A stretch of DNA of 64,000 nt, taken from positions 868,001 through 932,000 of the forward strand of contig NZ_CP107964.1 in the NCBI RefSeq assembly GCF_041434935.1, written 5' to 3'. Both the position numbers and the translations under genes were made by a program. Every line of letters starts with the position of its first letter. Within the stretch, counting starts at the first letter, position 1. The stretch is from Kitasatospora sp. NBC_00374 (GTDB taxonomy: Bacteria > Actinomycetota > Actinomycetes > Streptomycetales > Streptomycetaceae). Below the pieces are notes generated by a model, which searched no databases, was not told the DNA's origin, and saw nothing but the letters and a program-made list of their open reading frames with translations. This document shows positions 1 to 8,859 of the stretch, in pieces.

Positions 1-605
1 TGACCGGTGGCGGACACCGCGCAGATCCCGGCGGCGGTGAACTCCTCGACCAGGTACTGCCGGAAGGCCGGGTTGAGGCCGCCCACCAGCACTGCCCGGG
101 CGCCGGGTTCCATTCCCGCCCGGGCCGCCGAACAGCCGTGCACCGCGACCACGTTGAGGCTGCCCGCGGCGAGCGATCGGGCCATCGTGTCGTCGCAGTG
201 CGTGGCGGTGACGTGCAGGGCGGCGTTTCCGGTGGCGCGCAGGCCTTCGAACAGCCAGAAGTCGTGGACCGGCCCGGCGGCGGGATGGGGTGCGAGTCCG
301 GCAGGGTGGTAGCCGGCGATCGCCAGGCAGAGCTCGGAGGTGCCCTCCTCGATGCCGCCGCCGTGGGGCGCGATGACCGTGGTCCGGACGAAGGGCGCCC
401 GGCCGGCCGGGTCCTGGTCGTCGATCGGGTGCCGTCGGCAGCGCCGGCCGTAGTCCACCCCCTCGACCAGGGCGGGGTCGGAGTACAGCGCGGTGTTGGA
501 GGGGTAGGTGTCGGTGGCGGGAAGGGCGGGCGCGGCGGTCCCGGGGGCGGCGGCTACGGGCGCCGCGGCGAGACCGGTGATCGGTTCACGACGGTTCAGG
601 GCCAT
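1..605 (-). CDS. Poly-gamma-glutamate hydrolase family protein (3' part cut by window edge)
   Basis: About 201 residues are present; the C-terminus lies outside the window. After a short Ala/Pro-rich N-terminus the protein has the stretch APHGGGIEEGTSE near residue 79 and, later, VVAVHGC. This HGGGIE/GTSE pattern is characteristic of the zinc-dependent poly-gamma-glutamate hydrolase family (formerly DUF867), related to phage enzymes that cut the poly-gamma-glutamate capsule. The family assignment is from motif recall. The ATG at 605 is the only good in-frame start. The N-terminus has no convincing signal peptide, so the cell location is unclear. Neighbouring minus-strand MFS gene is only about 100 bp upstream, but no functional link is visible. 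Confidence 0.75.
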   Translation of the reverse strand, partial: MALNRREPITGLAAAPVAAAPGTAAPALPATDTYPSNTALYSDPALVEGVDYGRRCRRHPIDDQDPAGRAPFVRTTVIAPHGGGIEEGTSELCLAIAGYHPAGLAPHPAAGPVHDFWLFEGLRATGNAALHVTATHCDDTMARSLAAGSLNVVAVHGCSAARAGMEPGARAVLVGGLNPAFRQYLVEEFTAAGICAVSATG

Positions 606-702
606 GGCAGTCGAGCATGTCAGCGGTCGGCCGCCCGGGAAAGGCGGCGCACCGCCCCGCCGGGGGTGACGACCGGACGGCGCCCGGGGCGGCGGCCCGC
701 GG

Positions 703-1911
703 TCAGACCGTCCGGCGGGCGGGGAAGGCGTGGCGCCGGGCCAGGGTGACGACGGTGAGCGCCGCCGTCACCAGGGGAAGGGCCGTCCAGGGCAGCGCTC
801 CGGCGCCGGCGGCGTCCAGGGCGATACCGCCGGTCAGTGATCCCGCGGCGATGCCGAGGTTGTAGACGGTGGCCTGCAGGGAGGTGGCCACGTCCGCGTG
901 GCGCGGCCCGGAGAGATCGACCAGGGCGGTCTGCAGCAGGGTGGGCGCCGCTCCGAAGGCGGCGCCCCACAGCGCGACGGCGGTCATGGTGACGGCGGGC
1001 ACCCGGCCGAGCAGGCCGAGGGCGAGCATCGCGCCCGCGATCAGGGCCAGCGCGGCCAGCAGGACCAGCCGGGGACGGCGGTCCACGAACGCGCCGCCGA
1101 GCCAGACGCCGACGACCGTGGCGAGGCCGAAGACGAGCAGCAGGGGCCCGGCGCCGCCCTGTCCGCTGTGTGCGGCGAACGGCACCAGGTAGGTGTACAA
1201 CGCCTGGTGGCCCAGGAGCAGGAACAGGGTGACGGCGAGCGTCGCGGGGATACCGGGGATCGCCGCGATGCGGCACAGCGGGGCGCGCTCGCCGGCGCGC
1301 TCGCCGGGGAAGTCGGGGACGTACGCCAGGCTCCACGGCACGAGGGCGAGGGCGAGGCCGGCGAGCAGGGCGAAGACGGTGCGCCAGCCGACGGCCGTGG
1401 CGAGGGCCGTCCCGGCCGGGATGCCGAGGGCGAGGGCGACGGTGATGCCCGCGAGCACCACGGCGATGGCCCGGCCGCGGCGCTCGGGCGGGGCCAGCCG
1501 GGCGGCGTAGCCGGCCAGCATCGCCCACAGGGTGCCGCCCATGGCTCCGGCGAGCAGGCGGGCCGTGAGGGTCAGGGGGTAGGAGGTGCTGAGGGCGGTG
1601 ACGGTGTTGGCGAGGGCGAAGCCGAGGAGCGCGCCGGTCAGCACCCGGCGGCGGCGGACGCCGCGCAGGGCGGCGGTGAGCGGGATGGCGGCGAGGAAGG
1701 AGGCGGCGGCGTAGGCGGTCACCAGGTAGCCGACGCGGGCCTCGGGGACGTGCAGTCCGGTGCTCATCCGCGGCAGCAGACCGGCCGGGAGCAGTTCGGT
1801 CATGACCGCGCCGAAGGCGGCGGCGAAGAGCGCGAACAGGGCTCGCAGGGGGAGCCGTGCGGGCGCGCCGAGCCGCGGTGTCGGCCGGTCCGTGGTGGGT
1901 GCGGTGGGCAT
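703..1911 (-). CDS. MFS transporter, DHA1-type drug/metabolite exporter
   Basis: 402 residues with about twelve hydrophobic helices and the MFS motif-A-like loop after helix 2 (ALRGVRRRRVL). The segment PAGLLPRMSTGL followed by VGYLVTAYA is typical of AraJ/chloramphenicol-resistance-type DHA1 exporters, which are proton-driven and sit in the cytoplasmic membrane. The gene is divergent from a MerR regulator with a 79-bp shared intergenic region containing an inverted repeat, so MerR control is likely (inference). The substrate is unknown; nothing in the sequence fixes it. Confidence 0.88.
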   Translation of the reverse strand: MPTAPTTDRPTPRLGAPARLPLRALFALFAAAFGAVMTELLPAGLLPRMSTGLHVPEARVGYLVTAYAAASFLAAIPLTAALRGVRRRRVLTGALLGFALANTVTALSTSYPLTLTARLLAGAMGGTLWAMLAGYAARLAPPERRGRAIAVVLAGITVALALGIPAGTALATAVGWRTVFALLAGLALALVPWSLAYVPDFPGERAGERAPLCRIAAIPGIPATLAVTLFLLLGHQALYTYLVPFAAHSGQGGAGPLLLVFGLATVVGVWLGGAFVDRRPRLVLLAALALIAGAMLALGLLGRVPAVTMTAVALWGAAFGAAPTLLQTALVDLSGPRHADVATSLQATVYNLGIAAGSLTGGIALDAAGAGALPWTALPLVTAALTVVTLARRHAFPARRTV

Positions 1912-1926
1912 AGGCTCATGGTGGAA

Positions 1927-1946
1927 CCCTCACATCGGTGTGAAGG
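1927..1946. promoter_or_regulatory. Candidate MerR operator
   Basis: Inverted repeat CCCTCACA-TCGG-TGTGAAGG with a single arm mismatch lies midway between the divergent MFS and MerR genes. MerR-family operators are typically 18-20 bp dyads inside a long promoter spacer. No clear -35/-10 pair was found around it on either strand, so the promoter itself is not assigned. Confidence 0.5.
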
Positions 1947-1990
1947 CAAGCGTGGGCCGAGGCGCCGTCGTAGCGCCTTCGAGGAGTGTC

Positions 1991-2374
1991 ATGAGGATCG
2001 GCGAGCTGTCGCGCCGCACGGGGGTGCCGGCCAGGATGCTGCGCTACTACGAGGAGCAGTCGCTGCTGTGTCCCGAACGGGCGGAGAACGGCTACCGGGC
2101 GTACCGGGAGGCGGAGGTCCACCGGGTGCAGCAGATCCGCGGCCTGCTCGACTCGGGCCTCACCACCGAGATCATCCGCCGTATCCTGCCGTATCTCGAC
2201 CGGCCGGACGAGATCCACGTCCACCCGGAGTGCCTGACCCCGGAGACCGAGGCGCTGATGCGGGGCGAGGCCGAGCGGCTCCAGCAGCGGATCGACTGTC
2301 TGGCCCGCAACCGTGACGCCATTCACGCCTACCTCGCCGCCGTGCGGCCGGTGGCGGCGGTCCGGGAGGGGTGA
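1991..2374 (+). CDS. MerR family transcriptional regulator
   Basis: 127 residues. The N-terminus MRIGELSRRTGVPARMLRYY is the classic MerR winged helix-turn-helix, followed by a wing (YRAYRE) and a C-terminal coiled-coil dimerisation helix (about residues 80-115). It has no large effector-binding domain and only one Cys in the C-terminal part, so it belongs to the short MerR group rather than the metal-sensing or TipA-like ones. The ATG is preceded by a good ribosome site (GAGGAG, seven bases before the start). It is divergent from the MFS exporter and probably controls it (inference from layout). Confidence 0.9.
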   Translation: MRIGELSRRTGVPARMLRYYEEQSLLCPERAENGYRAYREAEVHRVQQIRGLLDSGLTTEIIRRILPYLDRPDEIHVHPECLTPETEALMRGEAERLQQRIDCLARNRDAIHAYLAAVRPVAAVREG

Positions 2375-2399
2375 CGGCGCGGGCGGGCGGGCGTTGCGG

Positions 2400-3941
2400 T
2401 CAGCTTGCCGGCGCCTCCTGCGGCTCGGGGCGGTCGCGCTCGATCTCGTCCTCCCGGACCAGCCAGAGGGCGAGGACCGCGCCGGAGAAGCTGAGCAGCG
2501 CGCCGAGCGTCAGCACGTCGTTGAAGCCCGCGAGGAAGCCTTCGCGGGCGGCGGCCGTGACCGCCGCCCGGGCGGGCGGGGGCACCGCGGCGACGGCCTG
2601 TTCCAGGCTGCCGGACGAGGCGGCCTCGACGAGTTCGCGGGGAAGCGGTCCCTCGGCTGCCACCGTCCCGGCCGTCAGCTCGCGGACCTCGGCGGCGCCG
2701 CGGCCGACGAAGATCGCTCCCCAGACGGCGATGCCCACGGCGATGCCGACCTGCCGGAAGGTGTCGTTGATGCCGGCCGCCATGCCGCTCTGCTGCTTGG
2801 GCACCACGCTGACGGCCACGTCGGCGATGACCGGGTTGATCAGGCCGACGCCGGCGCCGGCGATCAGGAAGCCGGGGAGCAGTGTCGTCCAGTCGGAGTT
2901 CGCGTCGATGCCGTTCATCAGCAGCAGGCCGCCCCCGACGGCGGCGAGGCCGACGGCCAGCATGTAGCGGGCCTGGACCCGGGAGAGCATGATGCCGGCG
3001 ATCGGCGCGACGACGAAGCTGAGCACGGTGATCGGCAGGTAGCGGATGCCGGCCTGGAAGGGCGAGTAGCCGAGGTAGTTCTGCAGGTAGAGCGTCATGT
3101 AGAGGAACAGCGCGAAGAGCGAGCCGGAGACCGCGAACGCTGCCAGCTGGACGCCGGTGAAGGCGCCGCGGGCGAACAGGCCGAGCGGCAGCATCGGCTC
3201 GGGGACGCGTCGCTCGATCAGGATGAACGCGGCCAGCAGGAGCGCGGAGCAGACGAACAGCGTGACGATCAGCGCGCTGCCCCAGCCCTCCGCGTTGCCC
3301 CGGACCATTGCCAGCACCAGCAGGAACAGCGCGAGGCTGAAGGTGGCGACGCCCGCCCAGTCGACCCTGGTCGCGTTCGGGTCGCGGCTCTCGCGCACCT
3401 TGGCGTAGGTGGCGGCGAGCGTCAGCAGTCCGATCGGTACGTTGACGTAGAAGATCGACTCCCAGCCGAGCGAGTCGGTCAGGGCCCCGCCGACGAGCGG
3501 GCCGATCGCGACCGCGACCCCGATGGTGGCGCCGTACATGCCCATCGCCGTGCCGCGTTCACGCCCGGCCGCGAACTCCTGGGCGACCAGGGCCAGGGAC
3601 ACCGCGAACATCGCCGCGCCGCCGACGCCCTGGAGCGCACGTGCCAGGTTGAGGAAGGTCGGGTTCGGTGCGATGGCGCAGAGCAGCGAGGCGACGGAGA
3701 AGATCGCGAGTCCGGCGGCGAACACCCGGCGACGCCCCAGCCGGTCGGCGAGCGAACCCGCCGTCAGGACCAGTGCGGCGAGGGTCAGGGCGTAGGCGTC
3801 GAACACCCACTGCAGGTCCGTGAAGCTGGCGCCGAGATCCGCCCGGATCGCGGGCAGCGCCACGTTCACGACGGTGATGTCGAGCAGCAGCATGAACGTC
3901 GCCACCAGTACGGCGACCAGGGTCCACCACTTGCGTTCCAT
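2400..3941 (-). CDS. MFS transporter, DHA2 (EmrB/QacA) 14-helix drug exporter
   Basis: 513 residues. The start MERKWWTLVAVLVATFMLLL followed by DITVVNVALPAI is the hallmark of DHA2 exporters (motif D1 LDxTVVNVALP), followed by motif A (GSLADRLGRRRVF) and motif C (GPLVGGALTD). About fourteen membrane helices are visible and the length is normal. These proton antiporters pump drugs or metabolites across the cytoplasmic membrane. The gene is divergent from an ArsR-SRPBCC regulator, separated by about 190 bp, and could be its target; the operator seen lies close to the regulator, so this is only suggested. RBS GAGGAG lies about 12 bases upstream of the ATG. Confidence 0.9.
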   Translation of the reverse strand: MERKWWTLVAVLVATFMLLLDITVVNVALPAIRADLGASFTDLQWVFDAYALTLAALVLTAGSLADRLGRRRVFAAGLAIFSVASLLCAIAPNPTFLNLARALQGVGGAAMFAVSLALVAQEFAAGRERGTAMGMYGATIGVAVAIGPLVGGALTDSLGWESIFYVNVPIGLLTLAATYAKVRESRDPNATRVDWAGVATFSLALFLLVLAMVRGNAEGWGSALIVTLFVCSALLLAAFILIERRVPEPMLPLGLFARGAFTGVQLAAFAVSGSLFALFLYMTLYLQNYLGYSPFQAGIRYLPITVLSFVVAPIAGIMLSRVQARYMLAVGLAAVGGGLLLMNGIDANSDWTTLLPGFLIAGAGVGLINPVIADVAVSVVPKQQSGMAAGINDTFRQVGIAVGIAVWGAIFVGRGAAEVRELTAGTVAAEGPLPRELVEAASSGSLEQAVAAVPPPARAAVTAAAREGFLAGFNDVLTLGALLSFSGAVLALWLVREDEIERDRPEPQEAPAS

Positions 3942-4096
3942 GGGTCGGCCGGTCTCCTCGTCGCCGCGGCAGGGCCTCGTCCGTCACTGCCTCGACCGTA
4001 GGCGACGACGGAAGGTGACCACCGGACGAGCGCGCCCGGCTCGCCGGGCGAGTTGGTCCGGACGTGGACCGCGGGGGCGCCGGGGGCTTGAACGCG

Positions 4097-4126
4097 TTGA
4101 CATGTGACCAAATAGTCACCTATTCT
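4097..4126 (+). promoter_or_regulatory. Promoter of the ArsR-SRPBCC gene, leaderless layout
   Basis: Exact -35 TTGACA (4097-4102) and -10 TATTCT (4121-4126) with an 18-base spacer. The expected transcription start, about seven bases after the -10, falls on the GTG start codon at 4133, so the mRNA is predicted to be leaderless. No ribosome site precedes that GTG, which agrees. Confidence 0.8.
4104..4119. promoter_or_regulatory. Candidate ArsR autorepressor operator
   Basis: Perfect inverted repeat GTGAC-CAAATA-GTCAC filling the spacer between -35 and -10. A protein bound here would block RNA polymerase. ArsR-family repressors usually bind AT-centred dyads at their own promoter, so autoregulation is the simplest reading. 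Confidence 0.65.
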
Positions 4127-4132
4127 CGAGGT

Positions 4133-4885
4133 GTGGATCTGGTGTTCAAAGCCCTGGCCGACCCGACCCGGCGGAGTCTGCTCGACGCTCTCTTCGAACA
4201 GGACGGGCAGACGCTCGGCGCCCTCGAAGCACGCTTCGAGATGACGCGGTTCGCCGTGATGAAGCACCTCAAGCTGCTGGAGGAGGCCGGGCTCGTCGTC
4301 ACCCGGCGACAGGGCCGGGAGAAGCTGCACTTCCTGAACCCGGTCCCCATCCGGCTCGTCCACGACCGGTGGGTGAGCAAGTACACGGGGCCGTGGGCGG
4401 CTGCGCTCAGCGACCTCAAGAGTCGACTGGAGACTCCCATGCAGAAGGTCTTCGAGATCTACATCCGCACCACTCCGGAGCGTCTCTGGGAGGCGATCAC
4501 GGACCCGGAGATCCGCGCCAGGTACAACTTCGGCGTCGGGGTCAGCTCGGACTGGACCCCCGGCTCCCGCTTCGAGATGGGCTCCCCCCGCGCGGACGGC
4601 CCGATCGGCGAGGGCGTGAACCTGGAGGTCGACCCGCCCCGCCGGCTGGTCCAGAGCATGGTCGCGCTCTGGAGCGACGAGGTGAAGAGCGAGGGCACCA
4701 GCCGGGTCACCTGGGAGATCGAGCCGGTCGGCGACTCCTGCCGGCTCACCGTCACCCACGACGAGCTGCGCGAGGGCGCGAACGACGAGCTGTACGGCGG
4801 CTGGCCGATGATCCTCTCCGGCCTCAAGACCTGGCTGGAGACGGGCGAGCTGCTCACCACCCCCGGCTCGCTGATGTACACCTGA
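4133..4885 (+). CDS. ArsR-family regulator fused to an SRPBCC (AHSA1-type) domain
   Basis: 250 residues in two parts. Residues 1-100 form an ArsR winged helix (FKALADPTRRSLLDALFE, then the recognition region RFAVMKHLKLLEEAGLVVTR). Residues about 105-245 resemble the START-like SRPBCC/AHSA1 fold (VFEIYIRTTPERLWEAITDP, ending GWPMILSGLKTWLETGE). Such fusions are common in actinobacteria; the SRPBCC pocket could bind a small hydrophobic ligand and relieve repression (inference). The GTG start was chosen because it matches the domain start and the leaderless promoter. No metal-binding CxC motif is seen, so it is not a classical metal sensor. Confidence 0.88.
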   Translation: MDLVFKALADPTRRSLLDALFEQDGQTLGALEARFEMTRFAVMKHLKLLEEAGLVVTRRQGREKLHFLNPVPIRLVHDRWVSKYTGPWAAALSDLKSRLETPMQKVFEIYIRTTPERLWEAITDPEIRARYNFGVGVSSDWTPGSRFEMGSPRADGPIGEGVNLEVDPPRRLVQSMVALWSDEVKSEGTSRVTWEIEPVGDSCRLTVTHDELREGANDELYGGWPMILSGLKTWLETGELLTTPGSLMYT

Positions 4886-4898
4886 GCCTGCGACCCCT

Positions 4899-4969
4899 GG
4901 CGGTGGGCGCGTTGACCCGCTCGCCGTCCGACGCCCACCGCCGCCCGAGCGCCCGCCACGCTCGGGCGG
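4899..4969 (+). terminator. Tandem hairpin terminator after the ArsR-SRPBCC gene
   Basis: Two perfect 11-bp stems follow the stop codon: GGCGGTGGGCG (4899-4909) with CGCCCACCGCC (4932-4942), and CCGCCCGAGCG (4941-4951) with CGCTCGGGCGG (4959-4969, 7-base loop). They share two bases, so only one can form fully. No U tract follows, which is usual for high-GC actinobacteria. Confidence 0.65.
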
Positions 4970-5058
4970 CCGGTCGAACACCTGGCCGGGTCTACCGACT
5001 CGCAGGCGGTTCCGTCCTGACTGATAGTCGGTGCATGGACCCTGACACGAGGAGGACC

Positions 5059-5697
5059 ATGCCAGGCAGAACACTCGGCGGCGCGCTCGTGCTCGCCCTC
5101 GGGATGAGTGTCCTCGTCCCCACCGCGATCTTCGCCGCGGACACGGATCCGGTGGCGGCGCCCGCCGTCACGGCGTCGGAGTCCGGCCAGGATCCGGCGG
5201 CGCCCGGCACCTCGGCCGACGTCCCGGTCGTACCGGATCCGTCGGCCTCGGCGGACCCGTCGGACCCCGCGCCCTCGCCCACCCCGAGTCCGACCCCGAC
5301 CCCGACCCCGAGCCCGACCCCGCCGCCCGCGGCGACGGTGATCACCTTCGGCGCGGCCGCCATCGACCCCAAGCTCCCGGGCCGCGTCCGGCTGGAACTG
5401 CTCTACACCTGCGCCGCCCCCGACGGCGAGCGCTCGCTGAACACCTCCGTGGAGCAGCCCGACCCCACCGACCCGGCCACCACCGCCTTCGGCTCCACCC
5501 GCACCTCGCCGACGCTGATCGTCTGCGACGGCACCCAGCAGCGCCAGAGCGTGACCGTCCAGTCCAAGACCAGCAACTGGCTCCCCGACGTCGACGCCGT
5601 CCTGGTGACCACCCTCTCCGACCTCGGCGCCGCTCCCCCGGCCGCCGCCGACGCCCGCAAGCTCCGGCTGAAGGTCCCGGCCGCCACCGCCCCCTGA
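5059..5697 (+). CDS. Secreted protein with Pro/Thr/Ser linker and a conserved C-terminal domain
   Basis: 212 residues. A signal peptide (MPGRTLGGALVLALGMSVLV..., cut near IFAA-DT) leads to an acidic Ala/Ser/Pro region, then a (PT/PS)n linker near residues 68-90 encoded by an imperfect CCGACC hexamer repeat, then a domain of about 115 residues with two cysteines (LLYTCAAP, LIVCDG) that probably pair. The C-terminal part resembles small Ig-like domains of secreted streptomycete proteins (DUF6299-like); this is uncertain. A second in-frame ATG exists at 5035, but AGGAGG lies between the two and supports the ATG at 5059. Function unknown. Confidence 0.7.
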   Translation: MPGRTLGGALVLALGMSVLVPTAIFAADTDPVAAPAVTASESGQDPAAPGTSADVPVVPDPSASADPSDPAPSPTPSPTPTPTPSPTPPPAATVITFGAAAIDPKLPGRVRLELLYTCAAPDGERSLNTSVEQPDPTDPATTAFGSTRTSPTLIVCDGTQQRQSVTVQSKTSNWLPDVDAVLVTTLSDLGAAPPAAADARKLRLKVPAATAP

Positions 5698-5714
5698 CGA
5701 CCACCCGGACCACA

Positions 5715-5736
5715 CCGGAGCCCCCCGGTACTCCGG
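5715..5736 (+). terminator. Short hairpin after the secreted protein gene
   Basis: CCGGAG and CTCCGG form a 6-bp stem with a 10-base loop, 18 bases after the stop codon. Weak but well placed. Confidence 0.35.
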
Positions 5737-5806
5737 CACCCCCGTCCGCAACCGGCACCTGCCCGCGACATGTCCTTCTGTCAGGGCCCAGGTCTACACT
5801 CGCGAC

Positions 5807-5821
5807 CTGACACCTGGTCAG
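5807..5821. promoter_or_regulatory. Inverted repeat before the 975-residue membrane receptor gene
   Basis: CTGAC-ACCTG-GTCAG, a perfect 5-bp-arm dyad, lies 45 bases before the GTG start of the next gene. It could be an operator; no -35/-10 pair was clear. Confidence 0.3.
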
Positions 5822-5865
5822 ACATACGCGCGCGGTGACGGTTCGGGGACGTTCGGGGGGCTGGC

Positions 5866-8793
5866 GTGGCACAGGGATCCGCACACGGTGACACGGGACT
5901 CGGCGGACTGCCGACGACCGCGAAGTACGAGGTCGACACACTCTTCAGGGACCTGATCGACCAGTTCCGAGGCGCGCGGCTGCCGATGCCGGTGGTGGTG
6001 CTGTACTCCGACGAGGCGGACACCGCACTCGACCGGGAAGTGACCGGCGTGGTGAGCGCCGTCCAGGACGCCCAGGAGGTCGGCGGCCTGCCGTACCGGC
6101 TGGTCGGCGGGGCGGAGGGCGGCGACCCGCACCTCAACGCGATCGGCATCCTGGACGCCGTCGCCCGCGGGCCGTGGGCCCGGCGCGGGCCCTCCTGGTA
6201 CCGGCACTACGCCGTCCCCCGCTCCCGGCTGATCGCCGCCGTCGAGGCCGCAGCCCGGCATGTGCTGGTCGACCAGGCGGCCGGCGGCCCGCAGTCGCCC
6301 GACGACCGGGTGGAGGCCGTGCTGGCCCGGCTGCGGGACCTGCACTGGCGGCCGGACCGGCGCGGCGGCACCCTCCAGCAGACCCTGTCGCCGCTGTTCA
6401 ACTCCACCACCCTGATCGGCGCGGTGGTGCTGGCCGGCCTCACCACGCTGCTGACCCAGGCGCACTGGGAACTGGTGCTCGGTGTCGTCCTGGCGACCTT
6501 CGTGCTGCTGGTGGTGAGCGGCTGGGTCCGGCGCAACACCGCGCCGCTGTCCTGGCTCGGCCAGGCCAGCCGGTGGTTCGCCACCACCACCTTCCTCGCC
6601 GCCTCCGGGCGGCAGGCCGCCGCCTGGTCGATCTGGCGGCCCCGGATGTCCTGGGACGTCACCCAGGCCCGGGCCAGGGAGGTCGCCGGGGAGATCCTCA
6701 AGGCACAGCTCCCCGGCACCCCCGCGGCCGAACGGGAGCGGGCCCAGGAGTTCCACCTGCAACTGCGCACCCTCGCCCTGCTGGAGGACCTCCGCTCGGC
6801 CCACCGCTCCTGGGCCCCGGACCTGCGCGGCCGCAAGCGCCGGGTGCCGCCGGTGGTGTTCCTGCCGAGCGCCGGCACCGCCAACGGCGGGCTGCGGGTG
6901 CTCAGCGCGATCAGCGACGTGCGCAGCCGCCGCAGTGAGCAGGACCCGCTGCTGGTGCTCGCCGGCGTCGCCCACGCGGACGCCGCGAGCTGGCTCCAGG
7001 CGGACGCCGCCGGGCCGGTCACCGTCCCCGTCGGCGGGCTGCGCCGCGGCAGCCCGTACGAGAGCTGGGTGAGCAACCTGCGGGTGCGGCAGGCGCCGAG
7101 CCGGGGGCGGGCGCTGGCCTGGACGCTGCCGATCGGGCTGAGCCGGCGGCAGTTGCAGGCCGGGAACACCACCGGGCTGGCCGCGGTGCCGGTCCGCCGC
7201 TCGGCGTGGGTGCTGTGGTCGCGGTGGACGGTGCTGCTGGTCCTGGTGCTGGCGTCGGTCGGGGGTGTGCTGCGCAGCCGGCAGCTGTCCGACCAGTACT
7301 GCGAGGGCCGGCTGCTCGGTTCCAACCACGACGCGGTGTGGCGGGTGGACCCGGGCGGAGCGCGTCAGTGCGTCGGGGTGGCGACCGGCGGGGTGTCCTT
7401 CGCGACCGCGCACGACGTGCGGCTGAGCGGGGCCAGGCCGGGGCACGCGGGCGACCCGGGGAAGGCCGGCGCCGGCATCGGGCTCGGCACCCTGGAGGAG
7501 GCGATCCGCCAGGAGAACGACCGCATCGCGGCGCTGCCGAACGTCCGGTTCGTGACCGTCGTGTACGCCGGGTCGCTGACCACCGCGAGCGGGCAGGAGT
7601 CGCGGGCGCTGAACAGCCTGAAGGAACTCACCGGGGTCCACCTGGCGCAGCTGCGCAACAACGCCGGCGAGCCCACGAAGGTCAAGGTCCTGGTGGCCAA
7701 CGGGGGGCAGGACATGTACTTCCAGACCGAGATGGTCGAGCGGATCGTGGAGGTGGCCGCGCGGGACCGCTCGATCGTCGGGGTGGTCGGGCTCGGCCGG
7801 AACACCACCGACAGCCAGAACGCCGTCGGTCTGCTGCAGCGCGCCGGACTCCCGGTGGTCGACACCACCAACTCCGGCAGCGACCTCGCCCGCAGCCACG
7901 TCAACTACTTCGGGCTGGCGGCGACCGACGAGGAGGAGGCCGCCGAGCTCCGCAAGATCGCCGACGGGCTGGCCCTCGCGCCCGCCGCCCGCTGGGCCGC
8001 CGTGCTGACCAGGCGGCCCAGCCAGGACGACCAGTACAGCCCCGAACAGGCCAAGTACGGCACCAGGATGCTCCGCGAGGCGGGCTTCCAGCTGGCCGAG
8101 GACCGGCCCCTGGAGTACGGCCTGACCAGCACCGGGGATCCGGACTACGAGGACGCGCTGCGCCGGAGCTGCCAGTCCGGCCACCCGCCGGCCGTGATCT
8201 ACCTTGCCGGGCGGGCCGACGACGTGAACCAGCTGATGAAGCGGCTGGCCACCGACCCCGGGTGCAACTACCCGCTCACCGTGCTCACCGGTGACGACCT
8301 GACCAAGGCCCAGTTCAGCACCGGGGAGACCCGGATGGCGCCGCAGGCCACCCTCTACTACATCGCGCTGACCGATCCGACCGTCACCGCCCGTGCCTCC
8401 GACCTGGCCGAGACCGCCGCCGCCGAGCTGGGGATCGTCCCCCAGCCGCCGGGCGGGAACCCGTACGAGGACGACGTCTTCTCGGACGGCTCGCTGGCCC
8501 TGGCGTACGACGCCACCGCCGCGCTGCACGCCGGTGCGGAGAACGCCGGCGCCACCCAGGACGGCGGCCGCGGCGCGGTGATGGCGGGGCTGCGGGCGGT
8601 CGAGCTGAAGAACCGGGCCACCGGCACCGTCGACTTCCGCGAGACCCGCCCGCTGCTCGCCACCGGCACCCAGCCCGGACACGGCATCAACATCATCCGG
8701 GTCACCCGGGAGGCCGACGGCCAGCCGAGGCTGGAACGCATCTGCGGCCGGCCGGCCGGCGACACCGCGCCGCTCACGGGGTGCCGGCCGTAG
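5866..8793 (+). CDS. Large membrane protein with external periplasmic-binding-protein-like domain
   Basis: 975 residues. Predicted layout: a cytosolic N-terminal domain (1-180); two membrane helices (about 184-201 and 204-224); a second cytosolic domain (225-450) containing a basic RGRKRRVPPVVFLPS stretch; a third helix (about 454-470); then an extracellular domain of about 480 residues resembling type-1 solute-binding proteins of branched-chain amino-acid ABC transporters (VVGLGRNTTDSQNAVGLLQR, GLPVVDTTNSGSD, and YGTRMLREAGF). The odd number of helices places the binding domain outside and the two other domains inside. No permease or ATPase genes are adjacent, so a sensor or scaffold role is more likely than transport (inference). 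Start GTG follows a G-rich run. Confidence 0.75.
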   Translation: MAQGSAHGDTGLGGLPTTAKYEVDTLFRDLIDQFRGARLPMPVVVLYSDEADTALDREVTGVVSAVQDAQEVGGLPYRLVGGAEGGDPHLNAIGILDAVARGPWARRGPSWYRHYAVPRSRLIAAVEAAARHVLVDQAAGGPQSPDDRVEAVLARLRDLHWRPDRRGGTLQQTLSPLFNSTTLIGAVVLAGLTTLLTQAHWELVLGVVLATFVLLVVSGWVRRNTAPLSWLGQASRWFATTTFLAASGRQAAAWSIWRPRMSWDVTQARAREVAGEILKAQLPGTPAAERERAQEFHLQLRTLALLEDLRSAHRSWAPDLRGRKRRVPPVVFLPSAGTANGGLRVLSAISDVRSRRSEQDPLLVLAGVAHADAASWLQADAAGPVTVPVGGLRRGSPYESWVSNLRVRQAPSRGRALAWTLPIGLSRRQLQAGNTTGLAAVPVRRSAWVLWSRWTVLLVLVLASVGGVLRSRQLSDQYCEGRLLGSNHDAVWRVDPGGARQCVGVATGGVSFATAHDVRLSGARPGHAGDPGKAGAGIGLGTLEEAIRQENDRIAALPNVRFVTVVYAGSLTTASGQESRALNSLKELTGVHLAQLRNNAGEPTKVKVLVANGGQDMYFQTEMVERIVEVAARDRSIVGVVGLGRNTTDSQNAVGLLQRAGLPVVDTTNSGSDLARSHVNYFGLAATDEEEAAELRKIADGLALAPAARWAAVLTRRPSQDDQYSPEQAKYGTRMLREAGFQLAEDRPLEYGLTSTGDPDYEDALRRSCQSGHPPAVIYLAGRADDVNQLMKRLATDPGCNYPLTVLTGDDLTKAQFSTGETRMAPQATLYYIALTDPTVTARASDLAETAAAELGIVPQPPGGNPYEDDVFSDGSLALAYDATAALHAGAENAGATQDGGRGAVMAGLRAVELKNRATGTVDFRETRPLLATGTQPGHGINIIRVTREADGQPRLERICGRPAGDTAPLTGCRP

Positions 8794-8859
8794 GCGCGCG
8801 GCGAGGGTGCCGGGCGGCCGGCGGCGAGGGGTGTCGGTGCCCGGTGACAGGATGCGCGC

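Noticed and set aside
2313..4001. 562-codon plus-strand frame opposite the DHA2 transporter
   Set aside because: No hydrophobic or domain pattern; the minus strand encodes a clear 14-helix pump.
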